A stretch of 64,000 nt of DNA from Pseudomonadales bacterium. GTDB taxonomy: Bacteria > Pseudomonadota > Gammaproteobacteria > Pseudomonadales > Azotimanducaceae. A program made the position numbers and the translations under genes. Below, piece after piece: positions 7,721 to 16,411 of the stretch. The stretch covers positions 62,001 to 126,000 of the forward strand of contig JANQPF010000014.1 in NCBI GenBank assembly GCA_028285415.1, given 5' to 3'. Position 1 is the first letter of the stretch. Each line of letters starts with the position of its first letter. A model generated the notes under the pieces. The model saw nothing but the letters and a program-made list of their open reading frames with translations, ran no database searches and was not told the origin of the DNA.

Positions 7721-8389
7721 GTGACTGAAGCAATTCGCGAGCCAGCGACAAAAAGAAGTTACCTGCCCATCATAGCCCTCGTCGTTGGCACACTTAGTAT
7801 CGTTGTTCCTTTTGCCGGTGTCCTCGCGCTGGTACTGGGCCTCGCTGCATTCGTACAAACACCTTCGCGCAGGTGGATGTCCATCGTTGCCTTGGTACTC
7901 GGCGCTTTGACGACTCTCATCACGCTCTGGGGATTTCTTGCACGTACGGGGGGATTTGAAAGCACTGAAGCGAGTGAATTTCGTTCTCGCATCGAAAGTA
8001 CAATTGCAGAGTGTGACGGAAGGTATTTTGCGATCGCAAAACGACGCAAGGGGGCTGGCAGCTACCGAGAGTTAGTTTCTCTTGAACCATTTCGGTTTGA
8101 GTTGTCCGAACCACACATCGAGATCCAATCAGTAGAAGTCTCGCCCGCTGAGAAAGCAAATGGAGTCACGTGGAAAGGAGCAGCTCTCGTCACAGCGGAT
8201 CGCTATCGTTTTTCTGATGATGCAGAATGGATCAGTCACAAAGAAGGCGGTTCGCCAATCTTCCAAACTGTCAATCGCTACGGCATGCCATTCCAACCAA
8301 CTCTCGTTCGGGTAGTGAAGAAGAATGGAGTGTGGGATTGGGGAGGGCTCCAGGAAGACGTCCCATCCATGAACTGCCCAGGAAGCTAA
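7721..8389 (+). CDS. two-TM membrane protein with soluble C-terminal domain
   Basis: A protein of 222 residues beginning at GTG 7721, with GAGGGAGT just upstream. Two membrane helices lie at about 14-46 (LPIIALVVGTLSIVVPFAGV and following) and 52-72, joined by a short basic loop, an arrangement seen in DUF4190-like proteins. The remaining 150 residues are soluble and carry two cysteines near the ends. No function is recognised. Its divergent XRE neighbour probably regulates it. Confidence 0.55.
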   Translation: MTEAIREPATKRSYLPIIALVVGTLSIVVPFAGVLALVLGLAAFVQTPSRRWMSIVALVLGALTTLITLWGFLARTGGFESTEASEFRSRIESTIAECDGRYFAIAKRRKGAGSYRELVSLEPFRFELSEPHIEIQSVEVSPAEKANGVTWKGAALVTADRYRFSDDAEWISHKEGGSPIFQTVNRYGMPFQPTLVRVVKKNGVWDWGGLQEDVPSMNCPGS

Positions 8390-8396
8390 CTCTGTT

Positions 8397-8588
8397 CTAG
8401 AATCCTTGCTTGCTGATCAACCGCTCCCTGACTTCTTTGAGAAGTTGAATGCGTCGTTGGATATCTACTTCGCGCCCTTCATTGAGGTCCGTAGCGCCAT
8501 CGACAATGAATGGGTCGAATCGGTCCAAGACCGCGATCTCATCTTCAAGCTCTCAGATTCCGTCCTCAATCTCATCAATTCGACCCAT
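8397..8588 (-). pseudogene. small gene interrupted by an in-frame TGA
   Basis: On the minus strand an ATG at 8588 opens a frame of 11 codons (MGRIDEIEDGI), then TGA (8553-8555), then 51 further codons that look like real helical protein (ELEDEIAVLDRFDPFI, then VDIQRRIQLLKEVRERLIS) ending in TAG. No good start codon follows the TGA in frame. The simplest reading is a small coiled-coil protein broken by a nonsense mutation, or by a base error in the assembly. Selenocysteine is unlikely because nothing around it resembles a redox motif. Confidence 0.4.
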
Positions 8589-8655
8589 GTGAGAACTGCT
8601 CGTTTTGCCGTGGCTACCAGTGTACAAGAGTACACGCACAGTTCTTCCGCAAGAA

Positions 8656-8684
8656 GAAAAACCCCATGTTCAAACACGGGGTTT
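8656..8684 (-). terminator. terminator after the DUF2958 gene
   Basis: Stem AAACCCCGTG-loop-CATGGGGTTT followed by TTC on the minus strand. It starts a few bases after the DUF2958 stop codon. Confidence 0.65.
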
Positions 8685-8692
8685 CTAACCAC

Positions 8693-9025
8693 CTACGCAA
8701 GAATTCGTTGGTGACGTCGCGCCTCCTCCGCATACTGCGATAGGCTCTTCTTAGCCTTGAAGTAGCGATCACGCTCGATTCGTGGGAAGCCTTGATATGA
8801 CTCCAGCTCATCGAGTGATACCGAACCCAATTCGGGGAATCCCAAACCGAGGTCACAAAGACCAAAGCACATGCTATCCTCATCCAGTTCAGTGAGTAGC
8901 CACGTGGCACTTCCACCAAAGATCTTGACCACCGGTTCAAAATCGATGGAATGTTCGGGATCTTCCAATTGCCGTTTGTGGTTTTCGCGGAGCTGTTGCT
9001 CCAGTTCTTTCGTCAGTAGTTTCAT
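8693..9025 (-). CDS. DUF2958 domain protein
   Basis: A protein of 110 residues. It begins MKLLTKELEQQL, and its middle holds CFGLCDLGLGFPELGSVSLDELE followed by IERDRYF. This matches the DUF2958 pattern as I know it (MKLLT.EL... then FGL..G...ELG.FSL.EL). The family is frequent on plasmids, integrative elements and phages and has no known biochemical role. It lies at the downstream edge of the transfer block, on the same strand but separated from it by more than 250 bases, so it likely has its own promoter. Confidence 0.75.
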   Translation of the reverse strand: MKLLTKELEQQLRENHKRQLEDPEHSIDFEPVVKIFGGSATWLLTELDEDSMCFGLCDLGLGFPELGSVSLDELESYQGFPRIERDRYFKAKKSLSQYAEEARRHQRILA

Positions 9026-9183
9026 GTAGATTTCCTCGTCGTAAACAAGAGCGCTTATGCGCTCACTTCAGCGTACGACCGGATACACATTCGACTGAGG
9101 ACGGTTAAGTGACCGCGAACGACAACTTTCAAATGCGGATACGCATGCGGTACAAGCATCCCCCTCAGATTAAACACAACTGG

Positions 9184-9262
9184 TTGATTTCACTTTTTAA
9201 ATCAATGCGTTAGCAACCCATCAAGAAAAGTGGCGCCCGCAACAGTCTTTGCTTGCAAAGAC
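9184..9262. promoter_or_regulatory. two inverted repeats upstream of the DUF2958 gene
   Basis: TTGATTT-8-AAATCAA at 9184-9205 and GTCTTTGC-TT-GCAAAGAC at 9245-9262. The second lies just downstream of the Replic_Relax gene and could end its transcript weakly, though no T-run follows. The first may be an operator for the DUF2958 gene. Confidence 0.3.
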
Positions 9263-9282
9263 ACCCACCCTCCGCCCTGTAG

Positions 9283-10302
9283 CTACAAGTGACACAGAAA
9301 GTGCTTATGTCCTTGAGCACTCACCCATGCCTCATCAATACAAGCAGAATTAGGTCCTACGCTGGCCAGCCGTTCACCAAAGACTGGCATTTCTTTGAAA
9401 GCGGCAAATAGAGAACCCGTCTGAGCCGTAACGTCTTCTACAACCGATATCATCTGCGCGATCCGCTCTGGATAGGGTGAGAGCGTGAGGACTGAAAGAT
9501 TCGGAATACCCCACTGTTTCCTGTACGCTTTAGTGGACTCAGCTGTTGCATAAGCCAACACCTTCCTAAAGTAGCTGTGACGCGACAGTGTCTTCGCGCG
9601 AACCGTGTTGGTGTGTTCACACTCGACCGCGTAGAAACGATAGGTTTTCTTGCCATCCACTAGATGCTCAATACCAAATAGGAAATCGGGTTCGAGCTCT
9701 ACCGAATATCGATGCACCCGACCGCCTTTCGAAAACTGCCAACAAACATCTACCGAAAGCTTCGGCTCCTCAGACTGGGCACGATTGAGCACTTCAGCCA
9801 TACTCACAAAATCGAGGTTCGGGTGTCGTTCAAGCCCAAGTCGGATCGACGAAAGCGCTTCACAAATCATCACCCCATGGGAGAAGGGACCTAGCGACTT
9901 GGACACTACCAAGTCAGATTGCGTTGGGAATCCCATACGGACGAGCGCCCTTCTCCCCGCGTCGCTGAGCGTGTAATAACTGGGCGTCGCTCTGAAGAGG
10001 TGGTTACGTCGTTGTTGCTCCGGCCAGTTGAGATACGCACCGCGATCTTGCGTATTCGTTTCATGAAACAGATTGGTCAGCGCATCCCGAAATCGAGGCT
10101 TGGATTTACCACGCACTTCTGGAGGTAATAACGCCCATATCCAATCTGAATTGAGGTATGGCAATTGGGATAGTAGCTTGAGGATTTCGACGTCTCGCCC
10201 TGTGAGCATCTTGTAGCGCCCGGATGAGCTTCGCACACCGCGCACACGTCGACCGTTCGCATCTGTCGTATGTATTCGCTGATTCATGACGAATACATAC
10301 AA
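9283..10302 (-). CDS. Replic_Relax (replication-relaxation) family protein
   Basis: A protein of about 339 residues (an alternative ATG is five codons in). Residues about 30-130 resemble a winged helix (LTGRDVEILKLLSQLPYLNS, then YYTLSDAGRRALV). Residues about 150-310 contain EPDFLFGI followed by FYAVECEHTNT, consistent with the restriction-endonuclease-like part of the Replic_Relax family (PF13814). Members usually sit beside VirD4-type ATPases in mobile elements and are thought to act on DNA at the start of transfer or replication. Here it lies directly downstream of the 713-residue ATPase on the same strand, which fits. It may replace a classical relaxase, as none is visible. Confidence 0.65.
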   Translation of the reverse strand: MYVFVMNQRIHTTDANGRRVRGVRSSSGRYKMLTGRDVEILKLLSQLPYLNSDWIWALLPPEVRGKSKPRFRDALTNLFHETNTQDRGAYLNWPEQQRRNHLFRATPSYYTLSDAGRRALVRMGFPTQSDLVVSKSLGPFSHGVMICEALSSIRLGLERHPNLDFVSMAEVLNRAQSEEPKLSVDVCWQFSKGGRVHRYSVELEPDFLFGIEHLVDGKKTYRFYAVECEHTNTVRAKTLSRHSYFRKVLAYATAESTKAYRKQWGIPNLSVLTLSPYPERIAQMISVVEDVTAQTGSLFAAFKEMPVFGERLASVGPNSACIDEAWVSAQGHKHFLCHL

Positions 10303-10392
10303 CCCTACTGCGATCGCGTAAACGAGCCGTATAGTCAGCAGTGTTGAATAGCGAGTAGCCTTGGATGGCTACGCGCAGGCCAAAATTTTTCG

Positions 10393-12534
10393 CTAGCGTT
10401 CCCAATCTCCATCAATTCCACCATCGTCTTCGCTTGATGGTTCATCGAGAACAGGATCCGGTGAGGTCGCCTCACCTTTCCAGTCGATTCGGTAACAGTA
10501 CGCTTCACGCATATTCTCGATCATCGATCTGTGGTCCTCTTCCGACATACGCGGGCGCTTCTCAAAGTCCGTTTCGGGTACTTTGATGGAAATAGCCTGG
10601 TTCGTCACATCGCGAAAGTATGCGGCGAAGCCGTATTTGGGCTGTTCCACGATGAACCGTGATTCAGTACGCATTGCCTGCGCAAGACTACTAACTCCTT
10701 CAGTAACGTGAGACGCGTACTTTATTGAGGTGTTACTAATCAACGCCCCCTGCACATCGCTGCTAATTTGAGAGAGGTTCTGATGGGCGAGCACCATACC
10801 AAGATTCAAAGCTCGAGCTTGCGCCAGTATTACTGGCAACATTTCGTCACTACGGATGTAGTCTTGGCATTCGTCGATGTAGAAAAACGTTGGGAGGCGC
10901 TCACTCCGAGGTTGTAGCTGTCGCTTCTCCGCCGCCAAGAGCGTTAGCGCGATCATAAACCGACCAAACAACTCCGCACCCTCTTGTTGCATGAGCGCTT
11001 TGCATGTGTTGACGAGAATGACTTTCGCGCTCCCCATTTCCTCGTACATGTTGAGTTTCGTATTCGGCGCAGCAAACATACGGGCCAATGTGCCGATACT
11101 CTTGACTGCGTAAATTCGATTGAGCACTTCTCCTTTTGTCCTTTTGTACGCAGGATCGTTAAATTTACTCTCGAAGAAGCGCTGACCATCACCACTCATT
11201 TTCGAGAGATAGTCTCGGTACGATGTTTCGCCACCGGGTTGTTCCAACAGCGTTGTTAGATCTTCGAGGGTCGCTCCAGGAACTTGGAGCATAAGCTCAA
11301 TCGAAAACCGCAAAAGCGTACTTTGCATGCTGGTCAATTTCGCATCGAGCAACGAGCGGAAGACGTACTCAAGCATCGACTGCGTTGAGTTTTTGAGGAT
11401 TTCTTCATCTCGAAATGACAGCTCCTCAGTGGCGTCACGTGCTAAGAGATCGAAAAGATTGAGGGCTGCTGGATATTGATTGTCCTCGACATCAATGAGC
11501 ACCAACTTTCCTTCAAGGTCCCCACCTGGTCCAAAGCGATCCAGACCTTCGATCCCTTTGATCAGATCTCGCTTACTTTCCATCACAATGACGGAGGCTT
11601 GATCCTTTGCAACTAGATCGAAGTCGCGATCCAACTGGGCGGAAAGTAAGTTGGTCTTGCCTGATCCCGTTGGGGCGATGATCCATTGATGTTCAAATCG
11701 GAGCTTCTGCGGGACACGATACGGAATTCGCGCTTCACAAATCCGGAGCAGAGGTGTGTGCTTCAAATACGCATAGGCGGGATCATCCCCGTCGTACTCC
11801 GTAGGGGGCATCGCTTCTGTTCGTGCATTTTCTGCCGTTGGCTCAAGACCGGAGGCTTCGCACATGTTCCGATTGAGCACCTCTCGTAAGTGTCTAAAAC
11901 AACTCGTGTTGCGCACATCTTCCAAGTAGAACGAAATGTAGAGGTCAGCAATTGCCGGTCGAAGATCGCAAGTCTGAGACAACGGTACTTCAGCGACAAT
12001 GTCCCCCTCTTCGTCATCAAATGTGGGCAGCTGCATCAGGAAATCATGGAAACTGCGTTTGATGACTCGTTGAGCGAGCTGTCGATTGGCTTCGATATCG
12101 TTGTGTTTGGCAATCAGATCGTTGAGCTGATCTCGGTAGCGCGCTCCTTCCAGGGAATTACATATTGCGGGTGGCTTAGCAACCCTGGTTATCACCAAGT
12201 TTTCCAGTTCGAAGAGATCGATAACGACTTGGACCATCTCGTCATAGAGCGCTTCGGGCAGGCTCTCAGGCAAACTACGAACGATTGGCCCACCGAACTC
12301 GATGACTTGATCATGATACGTTTTCTCATCACCGTTGAGCTCGAGCGCTCGTTCATAGAGTTGATTGCACACTTGTTTTGCATGCTCTTCTTTTCGACCC
12401 GGAGAGTTCAAGTAGATGCGGTACCCCGCGTACGCAAGTCCCACTGGAATGAAGAGATACCAGTAGATGACAAAAACACTAAGGAGCACGAGAAAGGCGA
12501 GGACGAAAAAGATCTCGCCAATATTCTTATCCAT
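10393..12534 (-). CDS. VirD4/TraG-like coupling ATPase (large)
   Basis: A protein of 713 residues. Two membrane helices lie at about 8-45. The P-loop APTGSGKT is near residue 287 and the Walker B segment FFYIDECQD near 553, followed by ARALNLGMVLAHQNLSQI, which is typical of type IV secretion DNA-binding or TraM-recognition ATPases. Such proteins bring DNA to a transfer channel. It begins at the base next to the stop of the membrane protein gene (12535-13056) and is followed after about 90 bases by the Replic_Relax gene, so the three form an operon. No VirB-type channel genes are visible. The C-terminal tail is acidic. Confidence 0.8.
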   Translation of the reverse strand: MDKNIGEIFFVLAFLVLLSVFVIYWYLFIPVGLAYAGYRIYLNSPGRKEEHAKQVCNQLYERALELNGDEKTYHDQVIEFGGPIVRSLPESLPEALYDEMVQVVIDLFELENLVITRVAKPPAICNSLEGARYRDQLNDLIAKHNDIEANRQLAQRVIKRSFHDFLMQLPTFDDEEGDIVAEVPLSQTCDLRPAIADLYISFYLEDVRNTSCFRHLREVLNRNMCEASGLEPTAENARTEAMPPTEYDGDDPAYAYLKHTPLLRICEARIPYRVPQKLRFEHQWIIAPTGSGKTNLLSAQLDRDFDLVAKDQASVIVMESKRDLIKGIEGLDRFGPGGDLEGKLVLIDVEDNQYPAALNLFDLLARDATEELSFRDEEILKNSTQSMLEYVFRSLLDAKLTSMQSTLLRFSIELMLQVPGATLEDLTTLLEQPGGETSYRDYLSKMSGDGQRFFESKFNDPAYKRTKGEVLNRIYAVKSIGTLARMFAAPNTKLNMYEEMGSAKVILVNTCKALMQQEGAELFGRFMIALTLLAAEKRQLQPRSERLPTFFYIDECQDYIRSDEMLPVILAQARALNLGMVLAHQNLSQISSDVQGALISNTSIKYASHVTEGVSSLAQAMRTESRFIVEQPKYGFAAYFRDVTNQAISIKVPETDFEKRPRMSEEDHRSMIENMREAYCYRIDWKGEATSPDPVLDEPSSEDDGGIDGDWER

Positions 12535-13056
12535 CTAGAACTCTAGTGTTCTTTTTCCATGCTCATGTTCTTGAACGACGTTTGCTTCAAGAAACTCCTT
12601 GAGCATTGGCAACTTAGATTCAAGCTCTTGTTCGTATGCACGTGCGTCAGCCGGTGTCTCAACGTGATACACGTCAGAAGTTCCTTCTAGCACACTTCGA
12701 ATGGACAACCAGAATCCTTGTGGCCTACTTTCGTAATACGTTCTATCTGAGCTATTCTTCTGTCGAAGCGCATCGAGTGGACGTTCGAGGATGATCCGAT
12801 CCTCAAGCCGATTGCTCTTAATGATGTGTTTTTCCTCTTCCGAGAAATCGATCGCGATACTCACCGTGTGATAACTTTTTTGTGACTTCTGGAATCGAAA
12901 ATAGTCATAGATCACAAAGGGGATGATGAAGAAACCAAGTATTGGAATGACAAGCGACACGATACAGCCAATAACAATCACCCAACCAGGAACCTTTCCA
13001 ACGATAAACGCCTCACCGCCTTGCGGTTGTTCTTCGCGCTCTATTTCCACTCTCAT
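12535..13056 (-). CDS. membrane protein of the transfer operon
   Basis: A protein of 173 residues. A hydrophobic hairpin at about 24-52 (VPGWVIVIGCIVSLVIPILG and following) is followed by a soluble C-terminal part of about 120 residues. No family is recognised. Its stop codon touches the start of the 713-residue ATPase, so the two are translationally linked, which suggests that it supports or anchors that ATPase. A palindrome ACCATATATATGGT lies upstream near 13100. Confidence 0.6.
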   Translation of the reverse strand: MRVEIEREEQPQGGEAFIVGKVPGWVIVIGCIVSLVIPILGFFIIPFVIYDYFRFQKSQKSYHTVSIAIDFSEEEKHIIKSNRLEDRIILERPLDALRQKNSSDRTYYESRPQGFWLSIRSVLEGTSDVYHVETPADARAYEQELESKLPMLKEFLEANVVQEHEHGKRTLEF

Positions 13057-13214
13057 GCCCTACTCCTCCCAACAATTTCCCTCTGCGACTATATATCAAC
13101 TTATTTGACCATATATATGGTATTTGTAAGTCTTAGAAAGGGGCGCGCAAGCTACCTTTCTCAAGTTCGAAAGGTGGCACGCGACAAAATCGAGTATGAG
13201 ATTGGATTGGCTCG

Positions 13215-14411
13215 CTAGCTACGCGCTCTGATACACATCAGGGCTTGCTCTGGACGCAACGTTTCAGCACTGAACGCCTTCGACGGTGCACCGTCAATGA
13301 GTAACCGAAGATAGATTTCATAGTTTGGCAGATTGACGAGGTCTTCTGATCCAAACGTCGGCGCAAATTCTTTCGCAACATATGGCGCGTCCTTACCGCT
13401 CAAACGAAACGAAATAAGTGTTCCGGCGTTCCCAATCACGGCGTATCGGATGTCAGGCTCAATCTGCGAGAGATACTGATTTGCTAGCACCAAACCGACG
13501 CGATACTTGCGCAACTCAGAAATCATGTTGGCAATTGCAAGCGTGGTGAAGTTCTGAAATTCATCAATAAACAGAAAATGATCACCACGCTTGTCTTCAT
13601 CGGTATCGGCACGACTAAATGCCGCTAACCCAATAGTTGTAACGAGGAGTCCGCCGAGTAGCTGAGTGGAGTCTTCTCCAAATCGGCCTTTTGCAAGGTT
13701 AACGAGCAATATCTTTCCACTATCCATAATCTTTCGGAGTGCCAGTGGTTCTTCTGGATCTACCAAGACACGACGCAAAACTGGATCGGCAAGGAATGCG
13801 CCGACTTTGTTCTGTATTGGGACAACAGCATCTGCTCGCAGGCGGTATGAGTATCGTTCGAATTCGTGCTGCCAGAATTCTCGTACTCGGCCGTTGGTGA
13901 TCTGGCCGGATACTTCTTCTCTGAATTGCTTGTCATCAAGGAGACGGAGAATGTCGAGGAGCGTGGAATTCGGTAGATCTAACAAAGCCAATATGGCGTT
14001 ACGGAGGATATGCTCAAGCCGTTGACCCCACGAGTCTTTCCAGGTCTTCTTCAATACCTCTAGCAATCCCGCAGCCGCTAGTGGTCTCCTATCGATCGAT
14101 ACAAATTTGAGCGGATTGTAGCCGTAGGGTTGTTCGGGATCTGCCACGTCAAAATAGACCACATCACCTTTCCGATGCTCGGGCACCCACCGATGGACAC
14201 GTTCAACAAAGTCCCCATGTGGATCAATGAGCGTAAGACCGTAGCCGTTCTCTATGTCCTGGCGAGCAATGGCATCTAGGAGTGTTGTCTTGCCGGCACC
14301 TGTTTTCCCGATCACATACACGTGACTCATGCGATCGGCATACAGGATTCCAAACCGCTTTCGAATGCCGCGCGTATTCGTTTGGGCAAAGTACGCAAGG
14401 TAGTTTTGCAT
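13215..14411 (-). CDS. VirD4/HerA-like type IV secretion ATPase (small)
   Basis: About 398 residues from ATG 14411. The P-loop GKTGAGKT is near residue 35, followed by LTLIDPHGDF. Walker B FLFIDEFQN is near residue 280, followed by RKYRVGLVLANQYLSQI. This is the type IV conjugative-transfer/TraM-recognition family. It has no membrane segment, unlike its larger neighbour. An ATG at 14486 is in frame but lies inside the terminator hairpin of the preceding gene, so the internal ATG is preferred. Two ATPases of one family in one block suggest different steps of DNA transfer, or one for transfer and one for another DNA-pumping job. Confidence 0.75.
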   Translation of the reverse strand: MQNYLAYFAQTNTRGIRKRFGILYADRMSHVYVIGKTGAGKTTLLDAIARQDIENGYGLTLIDPHGDFVERVHRWVPEHRKGDVVYFDVADPEQPYGYNPLKFVSIDRRPLAAAGLLEVLKKTWKDSWGQRLEHILRNAILALLDLPNSTLLDILRLLDDKQFREEVSGQITNGRVREFWQHEFERYSYRLRADAVVPIQNKVGAFLADPVLRRVLVDPEEPLALRKIMDSGKILLVNLAKGRFGEDSTQLLGGLLVTTIGLAAFSRADTDEDKRGDHFLFIDEFQNFTTLAIANMISELRKYRVGLVLANQYLSQIEPDIRYAVIGNAGTLISFRLSGKDAPYVAKEFAPTFGSEDLVNLPNYEIYLRLLIDGAPSKAFSAETLRPEQALMCIRARS

Positions 14412-14472
14412 GTACTCACCGTACCCAGTGTTCCGTTCACACGGGAGAACGGTGAATGTTCCACTGACAGCT

Positions 14473-14500
14473 AAAACGCCTCCCATAAAGGAGGCGTTTT
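14473..14500 (-). terminator. terminator after the RadC-like gene
   Basis: Perfect 11-bp stem AAAACGCCTCC and GGAGGCGTTTT with a six-base loop. It lies two bases beyond the RadC-like stop codon, so the smaller ATPase must have its own promoter or depend on readthrough. Confidence 0.75.
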
Positions 14501-14501
14501 G

Positions 14502-14975
14502 TTACAACAACCCATGTTCCGCAAGACTATACGTCTGCGTACCACCCACCACGACATGGTCCAGCACCCGCACGTCAAACAGTTTGAGAGTCTCAGATAG
14601 TTGATTGGTGAGCGAGATATCCGCTTGGCTTGGTTGAGGGTCTCCCGATGGGTGGTTGTGACACAAAATCACCGCCGCCGCATGTAGATCCAGTGATCTC
14701 CTGGCGACCACACGCGGATACACATTCGATCGATCGATAGTCCCTCTAAACAGCACCTCGAATCCGATTAGGTTGTGCCGAGTGTCCAAGAATAGACAGC
14801 CGAACTGTTCCTGCGCTTGGTTGGCAAGTTTAACGACAATCAGATCCTTCGCATCCTTGGCACCGTCAATCCGAATGCCTCGGACAAACCGAGCGTTAAT
14901 TATTGATTTAGCCCGAGCAAGGATCTGCTCTTCTTCGAGCGATTGGTCGTGCACTTCTTTCGAAGTATTGGACAT
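14502..14975 (-). CDS. radC: RadC-like JAB-domain protein
   Basis: A protein of 157 residues. The JAB/MPN metal motif is complete: an upstream Glu in the GFEVLFRGTIDRS strand, then HNHPSGDPQPSQAD, matching the HxH-x7-S-x2-D signature. It has no N-terminal helix-hairpin-helix domain of chromosomal RadC, which is usual for RadC proteins of mobile elements. Start: ATG 14975 has a strong AAAGGAGG site six bases upstream, while an upstream in-frame ATG at 15020 would overlap the previous gene. The cell role of this family is unsettled. It belongs to the XRE/RuvC-like/RadC operon. Confidence 0.85.
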   Translation of the reverse strand: MSNTSKEVHDQSLEEEQILARAKSIINARFVRGIRIDGAKDAKDLIVVKLANQAQEQFGCLFLDTRHNLIGFEVLFRGTIDRSNVYPRVVARRSLDLHAAAVILCHNHPSGDPQPSQADISLTNQLSETLKLFDVRVLDHVVVGGTQTYSLAEHGLL

Positions 14976-14988
14976 GATGAGTCCTCCT

Positions 14989-15483
14989 TTATGAGTTGAT
15001 GTAGTAGTACGAAAGAGCAAGCGCCGCGGCCTCGAAGATCGCCATAGAGTGATCTTCGTTCATCCATGGCTTTCGATAGCGCGGCATTCGATGCTGCAGC
15101 TCCGGTAGCCACTGGCCTATGGTTTTGGCAATACCAAACTTTTTGGTCGAGCCAAACTGACCGAATACCGCGTGCACTTCGTCCTTGGGTAATCGAGTAA
15201 CGTCAACGCCTTTGAGTGTCGCGAGAATCGCAAGGCTTTCGTTGAGCTTTGCGACACGCTCTCGATTGGTTCCTTCGTCAAACTGCTCCATGACAAGGAG
15301 ATCGGGTTGATAGAACGAAATGAGCGATTCGATGTGACGCTGACATACAACGTCTTTGTTGACGCGCGCTTCCTTAACACCCCAATCGATGATCTTTGTG
15401 GGACCTTCGAAGAGTGCAAATCCAATACCGCGTGAGACCGGCGCAACAGCTAAAACAACGGGAGCTGTTTTGGGTTTTCCCAT
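14989..15483 (-). CDS. RuvC-like RNase H-fold protein lacking the first catalytic Asp
   Basis: A protein of 164 residues. The layout is that of RuvC resolvases: a first strand VLAVAPVSRGIGFALFEG that corresponds to the IDPG.R..G motif, then DLLVMEQFDEG with the conserved Glu, and near the end NEDHSMAIFEAAALA, matching the C-terminal acidic helix. In the first strand, the position of the catalytic Asp is Ala (VAP instead of IDP). Other acidic residues remain. Either the protein is inactive and structural, or it uses other residues. It overlaps the XRE gene upstream by 34 bases, so translation is coupled, and it is followed by the RadC-like gene. Confidence 0.6.
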   Translation of the reverse strand: MGKPKTAPVVLAVAPVSRGIGFALFEGPTKIIDWGVKEARVNKDVVCQRHIESLISFYQPDLLVMEQFDEGTNRERVAKLNESLAILATLKGVDVTRLPKDEVHAVFGQFGSTKKFGIAKTIGQWLPELQHRMPRYRKPWMNEDHSMAIFEAAALALSYYYINS

Positions 15484-15839
15484 ACAACATGGCGTACTTC
15501 TTCGGGCTCAATACCCAATTCGAGACTTTCAAGGAATGCACACTTCTGCCGGAGAAGGACTTCGTTTCCTTCAGTGTCGAGCTGAGACTTCAAGACGAAC
15601 GCACGCCGTTTAACTTGTTTTTCGACCAAGGTATAAATCCCGGGAAATAGCTCGTGGACCGGTACCCGATACACCGCTTGGCAAGCTAGCGCAGTATGTA
15701 GGTTAGGTTCCCTGGTGAGATTCTCGTACCGAGAAACCTTCGCCCCTGAGTGGCAACCGAGAAGAAAGGCAATATCTTCCTGAGAGAAACCAGCCCGTTT
15801 TCGAGCGCTACGTAAGTAGTTGTGAATGAATCGAGACAT
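15450..15839 (-). CDS. XRE-family regulator heading the RuvC-like/RadC operon
   Basis: A protein of 129 residues. Residues about 1-60 form a helix-turn-helix (LRSARKRAGFSQEDIAFLLG, then KVSRYENLTREPNLHTALAC). The C-terminal half (VKRRAFVLKSQLDTEG onward) is unassigned. It overlaps the RuvC-like gene and likely autoregulates the operon. About 290 bases of gene-free DNA lie upstream, enough for its promoter. Confidence 0.7.
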   Translation of the reverse strand: MSRFIHNYLRSARKRAGFSQEDIAFLLGCHSGAKVSRYENLTREPNLHTALACQAVYRVPVHELFPGIYTLVEKQVKRRAFVLKSQLDTEGNEVLLRQKCAFLESLELGIEPEEVRHVVWENPKQLPLF

Positions 15840-16126
15840 AGTGACCTTTGCGGTGCAATCCGCTTAAGGATCGGATCACATCGTCTCCTAGATACTAAAG
15901 AATAAGTAGGTTCTCCCTGAGACGGGATAGTTTGCCGAGTTCGGCACGCTTCGTAGTGGATACCCTAGATATCGTAGTATGCGGCCACAAAGTTACAGCT
16001 TCGTGCACTACACTCTACGTTTGTCTACTTGTCAAGGCACCTCATGCGAGATGTTTCCAGAGATAGCGTTCTTGATCGCTTCTATGTGGTTTAATGGGCA
16101 AATGAGTACACTAAGAGGGAGAGGTT

Positions 16127-16324
16127 ATGTTTGGAGTCGGTCTAACTGAAATTATTGTCATTGCGTTCTACATATCTGTAATCGTCGTGCCCGTTTCAAA
16201 AATTGTTCAAAAAGCTGGCTACTCTGGTTGGTGGTCTGCTTGCGCAATCATTCCACTGTTAAACCTTGTGATGTTGTGGGTTTTCGCATTTTCGAAATGG
16301 CCCTACCAACAAAGCGAAAAGTGA
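16127..16324 (+). CDS. small two-helix membrane protein
   Basis: A protein of 65 residues with two hydrophobic segments (IIVIAFYISVIVVPV and IIPLLNLVMLWVFAF) separated by KAGYSGWWS. The phrase AGYSGWW..... PL.N.VMLW.FAF.KWP recurs in small bacterial membrane proteins related to the DUF805 type. AGAGGGAGAGG lies just before ATG 16127. Function unknown. Confidence 0.6.
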   Translation: MFGVGLTEIIVIAFYISVIVVPVSKIVQKAGYSGWWSACAIIPLLNLVMLWVFAFSKWPYQQSEK

Positions 16325-16411
16325 CAGTCACTTGCCCAAAAGGTTCGTAGTCCGCTGAGCAAACGAAGTCAGGACAAACGATCAGCTTCAGACCATCGAA
16401 CGAGAGAGGTC

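Noticed and set aside
8397-8588. A selenoprotein read through the in-frame TGA, given selD in the window
   Set aside because: No redox motif near the TGA and no convincing SECIS-like hairpin placed right after it; a nonsense mutation is simpler.
8406-8714. A 102-codon plus-strand frame
   Set aside because: It runs through the terminator hairpin and is antisense to a frame with more protein-like sequence.
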